A stretch of 64,000 nt of DNA, from positions 1-64,000 of the forward strand of contig CAWKBX010000001.1 in the NCBI GenBank assembly GCA_963847945.1. The letters are read 5' to 3'. This DNA is from JANMJD01 sp963847945. GTDB taxonomy: Bacteria; Actinomycetota; Acidimicrobiia; Acidimicrobiales; Ilumatobacteraceae. Under the pieces are notes generated by a model. That model was not told where the DNA came from and ran no database searches. It was given only the letters and a program-made list of their open reading frames with translations. The translations under genes and the position numbers were made by a program. Positions within the stretch are counted from its first letter, which is position 1, and every line of letters begins with the position of its first letter. This document shows positions 58,556-64,000 of this stretch, in pieces.

Positions 58556-59674
58556 ATGTTTTTAGCACTGAAGGAAATGCGTCGGGCCAAGGTCCGCTTC
58601 GCGTTGTTGATCGCCGCGGTGGCGCTGCTGGTCTTCCTCATCCTGTTCCAGCAATCGCTACAGAACGGGCTGTTGCGCGGATTCGTCGGAGCGATCGAGC
58701 AACAGTCGGCGCCGGTGCTCGTGTACTCGGTCGACGGTCAGAAGGTGCTCCAGGCGAGCATCATCACCCCCGACCTCGAAGCCCGGATTGCCCAGGCCGA
58801 CGGGGTGACCTCGACCGGGCGGCTGGCACAAGGCAGCTTCGCGGCGACGGTCAACGACGTGGTGGTCGACGTGTCGGTGATCGGCTTCGACAACCCCGAG
58901 CTGGGCGCGCCGCCGATCAGCGAAGGCCGGCTGCCCGCGGGCAGCAACGAGGTGGCCGCCAGCGAGGCCGACGCCGCCGACGGGTTTGGCCTTGGCGAAG
59001 TCGTGCGTATCGAACCAGGCGGGCAGGAATTCGTCGTCGTCGGTCTCGCCCCCGAATCGCAACTCAACGCCGGGCCCACGCTGTTCGCCACGATGGAGAC
59101 CTACGGCCAAGTGCTCGCAGCTCGCAACCCCGATGCCGGTGCGCCGATGCCCAACGCGATCGGCGTGCAACCTGCGCCGGGTGTCTCACCCGATCAATTG
59201 GTCGCCAACATCAATGCGGTCAGCGACGATCTCGATGCGTTGACCCGGGCCGACGCGGCGGCCCAGACGCCGGGTGTCTCGCAGGTGCGGTCGTCGTTCC
59301 TGGTGATCTTCCTGCTGTACGGCATCGTCGTTCCCCTGGTCATCGGCCTGTTCTTCCTCATCGTCACGTTCCAGAAGGCGTCGTCGTTGACCCTGCTACG
59401 GGCGATCGGAGCCCCCGCCTCGCGGCTGGTCTCGTCGCTGTTGGTGCAGGTCGTGATCGTGCTCGCCGGGGGCTACCTGCTCGGCACGTTGCTCTACTTC
59501 CCTTTGACCAGGCAGGCCCTCGGCTCGATCCGGCTGCGCTTCGAAACGGGCGCGGTGGTCATCTGGGCCGTGCTGTTGTTGACGCTTGGAGTGCTGGCGT
59601 CGTTGGTGTCCGCCCGGCGGGTGTTGCGGATTGATCCGATTGAAGCGACGACCGGGGCGGGGGTGTCGCGATGA
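58556..59674 (+). CDS. ABC transporter permease, FtsX/DevC-like (first)
   Basis: A 372-residue FtsX-fold permease: N-terminal membrane segment (RFALLIAAVALLVFLILFQQ), a large extracytoplasmic MacB-PCD-like domain (residues ~45-240), and three C-terminal segments including LLYGIVVPLVIGLFFLIVTF, ASSLTLLRAIGAPASRLVSS and LLTLGVLASLVSARRVLRI. It overlaps the next permease by ATGA. With that gene and the ATPase it makes an exporter of the DevBCA/MacB type. Confidence 0.88.
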   Translation: MFLALKEMRRAKVRFALLIAAVALLVFLILFQQSLQNGLLRGFVGAIEQQSAPVLVYSVDGQKVLQASIITPDLEARIAQADGVTSTGRLAQGSFAATVNDVVVDVSVIGFDNPELGAPPISEGRLPAGSNEVAASEADAADGFGLGEVVRIEPGGQEFVVVGLAPESQLNAGPTLFATMETYGQVLAARNPDAGAPMPNAIGVQPAPGVSPDQLVANINAVSDDLDALTRADAAAQTPGVSQVRSSFLVIFLLYGIVVPLVIGLFFLIVTFQKASSLTLLRAIGAPASRLVSSLLVQVVIVLAGGYLLGTLLYFPLTRQALGSIRLRFETGAVVIWAVLLLTLGVLASLVSARRVLRIDPIEATTGAGVSR

Positions 59675-60765
59675 GATTGGCATTGCGTGAGCTCATTCGC
59701 CGGCCGCAGCGATTCGTCACTGCGGTGGTCATCCTCACCCTGATCTCGCTGCTGCTGATGTTTCTCGGTGGGCTGCTCGACGGGCTGATCAACTCCTCGA
59801 CCGAGGCCGTCAGCGCCCAACGCGGCGACGCCATCGTGTTCGCCGCCAAGAGCCGATCGAGCTTTCCGTCCAGCCGGATCGAAGCCGACCAGCGAGCCGC
59901 CTACGAGGCAGCGCTCGGCGCGAAGAATGTCGCCGGCATCGGCGTCGCCCAATTCGGTGCTCGACGACCCGATGCCGCCCCGCGGGACCTGGTCAGCGTG
60001 GCCTTGTTCGGCTACGAGTTCGCTCCCGAGGGCGTGCCCGACCGGCCGCCGGTCGACGGCGAGGTGTATGCCGACGACCTGCTCAAGGCCGACGGCGTCG
60101 AGCAGGGGATGACCTTGCTGCTCGGACCGGCGCGCAGCCCCGTCACCGTCGTCGGGTTCGTCAGCGACGTGAACTATCTCTCCCAGGGCACGTTGTGGGG
60201 CAGCCTGGACACGTGGCGAACGGTGCAGAACGCCAACCGCCCCGACGACCCGATCGGTGACGGCGTCGTCCAGTCCCTGGTCGTTCGCCGCGCCGGACCG
60301 GGCCAGACCATCGAAGCGCAGCCCGGCACTGTCGTGCTGACGATTGACGAAGCCGTCGAGGCGCTACCGGGCGTGAAGGAGCAGCGCGGGGTGTTCGGCC
60401 AGATCATCGGGGTCACTGTGGTGATCGCCATCGTGGTGGTCGGGCTGTTCTTCGCCCTGATCACCGTCGAGCGGGTCGGGCTGTATGGCGTGCTCAAGGC
60501 GATCGGGGCCCGCAGCCGCACGCTGCTCGCCGGCGTGTTGCTCCAGGCAATCGTGCTCACCCTGGTGGCGTCGGTGATTGCCGGACTCTTGGCGATCGCG
60601 CTCGCGCTGGCCCTTCCCGCCGGTGCCATCCCGTTCGATCTGTCGCCGCGACGCCTGGTGACCAGCATTGCGTTCCTACTCGTCGCGGCCGTCGTCGGCA
60701 GCGCGTTCTCGTTGCGGCGGGTGTTGCGCGTCGACCCCGCCTCTGCCATTGGGAGTTCCACATGA
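59671..60765 (+). CDS. ABC transporter permease, FtsX/DevC-like (second)
   Basis: A 364-residue FtsX-fold permease parallel to the preceding one: RRPQRFVTAVVILTLISLLL at the start, a periplasmic-type domain with QRGDAIVFAAKSRSSFPSSR, and C-terminal segments VTVVIAIVVVGLFFALITVE, LYGVLKAIGARSRTLLAGVL and FLLVAAVVGSAFSLRRVLRV. Overlaps both neighbours by ATGA. The two permeases probably form a heterodimer. Confidence 0.88.
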   Translation: MRLALRELIRRPQRFVTAVVILTLISLLLMFLGGLLDGLINSSTEAVSAQRGDAIVFAAKSRSSFPSSRIEADQRAAYEAALGAKNVAGIGVAQFGARRPDAAPRDLVSVALFGYEFAPEGVPDRPPVDGEVYADDLLKADGVEQGMTLLLGPARSPVTVVGFVSDVNYLSQGTLWGSLDTWRTVQNANRPDDPIGDGVVQSLVVRRAGPGQTIEAQPGTVVLTIDEAVEALPGVKEQRGVFGQIIGVTVVIAIVVVGLFFALITVERVGLYGVLKAIGARSRTLLAGVLLQAIVLTLVASVIAGLLAIALALALPAGAIPFDLSPRRLVTSIAFLLVAAVVGSAFSLRRVLRVDPASAIGSST

Positions 60766-61433
60766 GTGCCCTGTCGATGACCAACGTGCGCAAGGTGTAC
60801 CAGATGGGCGACACCGAGGTGGTCGCCCTCGCCGATGCATCGCTGGAGGTGGCCGCGGGCGAGATCGTTGCCCTCGTCGGGCCGTCCGGCTCGGGCAAGA
60901 CCACGCTGTGCTCGATTGCCGGCGGAATCTTGTCGGCGACTGCGGGGCAGATCGTCGTCGGCGGGCGTGACATCACCGGCCTGAGCCCCAAGCAGCTCAC
61001 CGACTTCCGCCGCGAGACGATCGGCTTCGTCTTCCAGTCGGTCAACCTCGTGCCGTTTCTGACCGCGCGCGAGAACCTGCTGGTCGTCGACGAGATGGGC
61101 AAGCGCACCGGGGCGCCGGCCCGCAAACGCGCCGACCTATTGCTCGAAGAACTGGGGCTTGCCGATCGGGCCAAGAACCTGCCGGGCCAACTGTCGGGAG
61201 GCCAGCGCCAACGCGTCGCCATCGGTCGGGCGTTGATGAACGAACCGAAGCTGGTGATGTTCGACGAACCAACCAGCGCGCTCGACTCGAAGCTGGGTGA
61301 GCAGGTGATGGAGCTGATTCGCTCCGAGATGAAAGCGCGCAACACCGCTGCGATCATCGTCACCCACGACCACCGGATCACCCAGTACGCCGACCGGACG
61401 GCGACGATCTCCGACGGAGTGCTCGCCGCCTGA
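60762..61433 (+). CDS. ABC transporter ATP-binding protein (LolD/MacB type)
   Basis: A 223-residue ATPase: Walker A VGPSGSGKTTLCSIA, Q-loop GFVFQSVNLVPFLTARENLL, signature LSGGQRQRVAIGRAL, Walker B LVMFDEPTSALD, and H-loop IIVTHDHRI. It energises the two FtsX-type permeases. The three genes are one coupled operon, with all overlaps of four bases. Substrate may be a lipid, lipoprotein or peptide. Confidence 0.93.
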   Translation: MSALSMTNVRKVYQMGDTEVVALADASLEVAAGEIVALVGPSGSGKTTLCSIAGGILSATAGQIVVGGRDITGLSPKQLTDFRRETIGFVFQSVNLVPFLTARENLLVVDEMGKRTGAPARKRADLLLEELGLADRAKNLPGQLSGGQRQRVAIGRALMNEPKLVMFDEPTSALDSKLGEQVMELIRSEMKARNTAAIIVTHDHRITQYADRTATISDGVLAA

Positions 61434-61490
61434 CGCCGCACGTCCGGCGCTTCCCGCGGCGACCCTCGTGGCCGCGTAGTCTGCGAGGCC

Positions 61491-63362
61491 GTGGCGTCCG
61501 ACGATCAGTTGCTTGCATCCCGGCGCTCGCTGGTCGCCGAGATCGCCACCGGGTTGGTCGGGCTGGTCGTGCTCGTCGGTCGCAACCCGCTCGACTTCGG
61601 TGACCGGTGGATCGGCAGCATTGACACGAAGTACTACGGCTGGTTGGCCTGGCGGCTCTCGGAGCTGAACAGCCCGACGCTGCGGCTGACCGGTGTGGTT
61701 CACCCCGCAGGGTTGGAACTCGGTCTGCTCGACGGGCTGGCCCCGATCACCCTGAGCGGGGTGCTCGCCCGGTTCTTCGGGCGATACGCGGGGTTGAACC
61801 TGGTGATCGTCGGCGGAATCGTCGCCAACTACCTCGCCGCCCGTCGCCTGGCGGGGGTCGTCGGTGCCCGCGGCATCAGCCGGGCGATCTGTGGTGTGGC
61901 GTTTGCCGCGGCACCGTTGCTGTCGTCGCCGGCGTCGTCGTTTCCCCCGCTGTTGTGGGCGTTCACCACGCCGTTGCTGCTCGCCGAGGTCATCCCCTCC
62001 GCTCGTGGTGAGCGCGCCGTGCGTCCGTTTCGCCTCGCCGGGCTGCTGGTAGCGGCGTATCTGTGCTCGATCTATCACCTCGTCTTTGGTGGAGTGGCCG
62101 TGGTGATCGTGGCGATGACCTGGCCGAACTCGGCCTTTCGCCGTCGTGATGGAGCGCGGCGGGCGATCGTGGCGCTGATCATCGCGACGATCGTGCTTGC
62201 GCCGTTCGGGATCGCCCGACTTCGCTATGCCGCCCAGGAAGGGGCGAACGGGGCGTTGTCGACGTCGTTGCTCGCCGATGCCCGCACGTTCAGCGCCGAC
62301 CTTGTCGACGTGGCGATGCTTCCCGCCCCCATGCGAGTTGGGCCGCGCGTCGGGTTCGGAGTCGCCGAACGGCCGTTGGAGATCTACCGGTTGGCGAGCA
62401 TCGGCTGGGCACTGCTGGCGGGCGTGGCGCTCGCCTGGGGAGCTCACCGTCTCTCGAAGCAGCCATCGATCGCCCAGCCATCGATCGCCCAGCCATCGAT
62501 CGCCCAGCCATCGATCACCCCGCCATCGATCACCCCGCCATCGACCTCGTCGCCGTCGCGGCCGGCGGCGTTGGTTCCGCTGACCGTCGCCGCCGGGGTG
62601 TTGTGGGTCTTGTCCCTCGGCCCGGGGCTGGTGGCATTCGGGCATCGTCTCACCGGAGCCCACGATTGGCTGCCATATCGAGCGCTGCTGGCCATGCCGG
62701 GTCTCGGGGCGCTACGGGCGCCCTACCGGGCGGCGATCCCGCTGACGGGCGTTGCCGTGGCGCTGCTGGCCGTTGGGCTCGCGCGACTCGATGGCCACCG
62801 GGTACGGCGCGGGGCGCAGCTCGCCTGCGGAGTCTTGATCGCGCTGTCGTGGTGGCCGCGGATTCCGACGAGCACTGCCGAGGTGCCCCAGGGACTTCGC
62901 ACGACCTTCAACCAGATGGCGCGGGGCGCGGGGACGACCGATGAAGCGGTGATGGTCGTGCCGTTCACCTGCGGGTTCGATGATCTCGACGCAATGAATT
63001 GGGAGGTGATCCATGACCGTCCGATGGTCACTTGCGGCGTCAGTTCGTCGGCGACGCGCTGGCAAACGCGGGCGGCCGTTTGGTTCACCAGTAGCGGTCT
63101 CGCCGCGACCCGGTGCGATCCGAGCGTGGACATTTTGGGACGCAGCGGCATCTTTCCGTCCGACCTGCGCCTCACCGAAGCGGGAGTCGCCGATCTGCGC
63201 GCCACCCTCGACGTGCGCTGGATGATCTTCGACCGTCAGCGCGTCGAAGGATGTGCCACTGCCCCGGCGACGCTCGGGGTACTCCGAGGATTCTCCGAGA
63301 TCGCCGACGATGGCCGATTTATCGTGTTTGACCTGGTGACACCGGCCACGCCCGGCGAGTGA
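61491..63362 (+). CDS. Large polytopic membrane protein (GT-C-like)
   Basis: A 623-residue protein with about eleven membrane segments (e.g. VVLVGRNPLDFGDRWIGSID after segment 1, then segments at VIVGGIVANYLAARRLAGVV and LLVAAYLCSIYHLVFGGVAV) and a C-terminal soluble domain of ~170 residues (FTCGFDDLDAMNWEVIHDRP, DVRWMIFDRQRVEGCATAP). An early acidic loop (WIGSIDTKYYGWLAWRLSEL) recalls GT-C lipid-linked sugar transferases, but I cannot prove the family. GTG 61491 is the likely start. It contains a QPSIA repeat linker. Followed by a Dpm-type mannosyltransferase, which supports a glycosylation role. Confidence 0.65.
   Translation: MASDDQLLASRRSLVAEIATGLVGLVVLVGRNPLDFGDRWIGSIDTKYYGWLAWRLSELNSPTLRLTGVVHPAGLELGLLDGLAPITLSGVLARFFGRYAGLNLVIVGGIVANYLAARRLAGVVGARGISRAICGVAFAAAPLLSSPASSFPPLLWAFTTPLLLAEVIPSARGERAVRPFRLAGLLVAAYLCSIYHLVFGGVAVVIVAMTWPNSAFRRRDGARRAIVALIIATIVLAPFGIARLRYAAQEGANGALSTSLLADARTFSADLVDVAMLPAPMRVGPRVGFGVAERPLEIYRLASIGWALLAGVALAWGAHRLSKQPSIAQPSIAQPSIAQPSITPPSITPPSTSSPSRPAALVPLTVAAGVLWVLSLGPGLVAFGHRLTGAHDWLPYRALLAMPGLGALRAPYRAAIPLTGVAVALLAVGLARLDGHRVRRGAQLACGVLIALSWWPRIPTSTAEVPQGLRTTFNQMARGAGTTDEAVMVVPFTCGFDDLDAMNWEVIHDRPMVTCGVSSSATRWQTRAAVWFTSSGLAATRCDPSVDILGRSGIFPSDLRLTEAGVADLRATLDVRWMIFDRQRVEGCATAPATLGVLRGFSEIADDGRFIVFDLVTPATPGE
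62460..62549. repeat. 15-bp tandem repeat, about six units
   Basis: Three units CAGCCATCGATCGCC, one CAGCCATCGATCACC and two diverged units encode QPSIA/QPSIT/PPSIT repeats in the membrane protein at 61491, in a loop between membrane segments. Confidence 0.93.
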
Positions 63363-63402
63363 AGCCGGGGCCGGCTCGGTGGGGCCGATAGCCTGTGCCG
63401 TC

Positions 63403-64000
63403 GTGCGAAGTGTCGTGGTGTTGCCCACCTACCAAGAGGCGGACAACGTCGTGCGGATGCTGCGAGCGCTGCGCACCGTTTGCCCTGACGCCCACATTCT
63501 GGTGGTCGACGACAACAGTCCCGATGGTACGGGCAAGCTCGCCGACGAAGCGGCCGGCGAACTCGGCCAGATCAGCGTGCTGCACCGGGCCGGCAAGGAA
63601 GGCCTTGGGGCGGCCTATCGGCATGGATTCACCGTCGCCCTCGCCGGCGGATACGACGTGGTGGTGTCGATGGACATCGACTTCTCCCACGATCCCAACG
63701 AGATCCCGGCGATGCTACGGCTCATCGAGGATGGCGCCGACGCGGTGATCGGGTCCCGCTACGTCCCCGGCGGCGGCACCCGCAACTGGCCGGTTCATCG
63801 CCGGCTGCTGTCGCGCTGGGGCAATCGCTACACCGCCGGGGTTCTCGGCCTGACCGTGCGCGACTGCACGTCGGGTTTCCGGGCGTATCGGGCGACAGCG
63901 CTGGCCACGATCGACGCGTCGACGACGACGGCCGACGGGTACGCCTTCCTCAGCGAGTTGGTTCGCCGCCTGGTGCGAGCCGGCTTCACGGTTGCCGAGC
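63403..64000 (+). CDS. Polyprenol-phosphate mannosyltransferase (Dpm1/Ppm1-like), cut by window end
   Basis: GTG 63403 starts a GT2 protein: SVVVLPTYQEADNVVRML, ILVVDDNSPDGTGKLAD, GKEGLGAAYRHGFTVALAGG, MDIDFSHDPNEIPAMLRL with the D-x-D metal site, and GSRYVPGGGTRNW, DCTSGFRAYRATAL. This is the classic dolichol/polyprenol-phosphate mannose synthase pattern, which makes lipid-linked mannose for GT-C enzymes. The gene continues past the window. The start is chosen as the first codon giving a complete GT2 N-terminus. Confidence 0.92.
   Translation, partial: MRSVVVLPTYQEADNVVRMLRALRTVCPDAHILVVDDNSPDGTGKLADEAAGELGQISVLHRAGKEGLGAAYRHGFTVALAGGYDVVVSMDIDFSHDPNEIPAMLRLIEDGADAVIGSRYVPGGGTRNWPVHRRLLSRWGNRYTAGVLGLTVRDCTSGFRAYRATALATIDASTTTADGYAFLSELVRRLVRAGFTVAE

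Noticed and set aside
61137..62663. 508-codon minus-strand open frame
   Set aside because: It covers parts of the ATPase and membrane protein genes antisense, is rich in Arg/Gly/Asp and includes the 15-mer repeat as a GDRWL-type repeat; no family is recognisable.

Overview
The window looks like a chromosomal segment of a high-GC actinobacterium. Evidence is the strong G/C third-position bias, many GTG starts, 4-nt ATGA/GTGA gene overlaps, a DUF222/HNH endonuclease, PaaX, PadR and TetR regulators, and a lipid/aromatic acyl-CoA catabolic gene content. A member of the Acidimicrobiia (Ilumatobacter/Microthrix-like) is my best guess. It is inferred from gene style only; there is no rRNA or other marker gene here.

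Layout. 0-5.6 kb is a mobile-DNA scar: an IS3-like element with a programmed -1 frameshift signal sits in an istB (IS21) remnant, followed by two decayed tyrosine recombinases, a toxin/antitoxin pair, the 3' part of a tRNA-Gly (likely attachment site) and a nucleotidyltransferase gene. 5.6-15 kb is aromatic catabolism: two PaaX-type regulators flank benzoyl-CoA epoxidase genes (boxC, boxB), an extradiol dioxygenase, an acyl-CoA-dehydrogenase-fold monooxygenase, an alpha/beta hydrolase and a luciferase-like monooxygenase. 15-18.1 kb is a tight set of a 58-aa ORF, two DUF1989 proteins (UAAP1/UAAP2, carboxyguanidine deiminase type) and a DUF427-thioesterase fusion. 18-21.3 kb holds secreted proteins and an IS1182 remnant. 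22-35.8 kb is acyl-CoA/steroid-like catabolism: TetR, enoyl-CoA hydratase (decayed), APH-like kinase, MFS exporter, GcvT-like remnants, a TIR protein, and a large/small acyl-CoA dehydrogenase plus CoA ligase operon resembling fadE26-fadE27-fadD17, divergent from a P450. 35.8-46.7 kb carries a molybdopterin oxidoreductase, zinc alcohol dehydrogenase, haloalkane dehalogenase-like hydrolase, TetR, a sulfatase and a glycosyltransferase. 46.8-54.8 kb has PadR, a beta-lactamase-fold lipoprotein, transglutaminase, HNH endonuclease, and a GMC oxidoreductase/SDR operon. 54.8-64 kb is cell-surface biology: a secreted triple-repeat protein, acyltransferase, a two-permease/one-ATPase ABC exporter, a large membrane protein and a polyprenol-phosphate mannosyltransferase cut by the window end.

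The most interesting signals are two. First, a recurring operator-like sequence (ATCGACGTCAATATAGAA and close variants) lies in promoters at about 18.4, 22.86, 22.98, 23.8, 29.4 and 34.35 kb, tying a TetR gene to scattered acyl-CoA catabolic genes. Two of these promoters look leaderless. Second, single-base frameshifts are very unevenly distributed. They are dense and insertion-biased in boxC/boxB/dioxygenase (6.6-10.3 kb) and in the sulfatase (42-44.3 kb), while neighbouring genes over 2 kb are intact. I think local sequence error is more likely than decay, and I label such genes 'pseudogene' only because the reading frame as given is broken.
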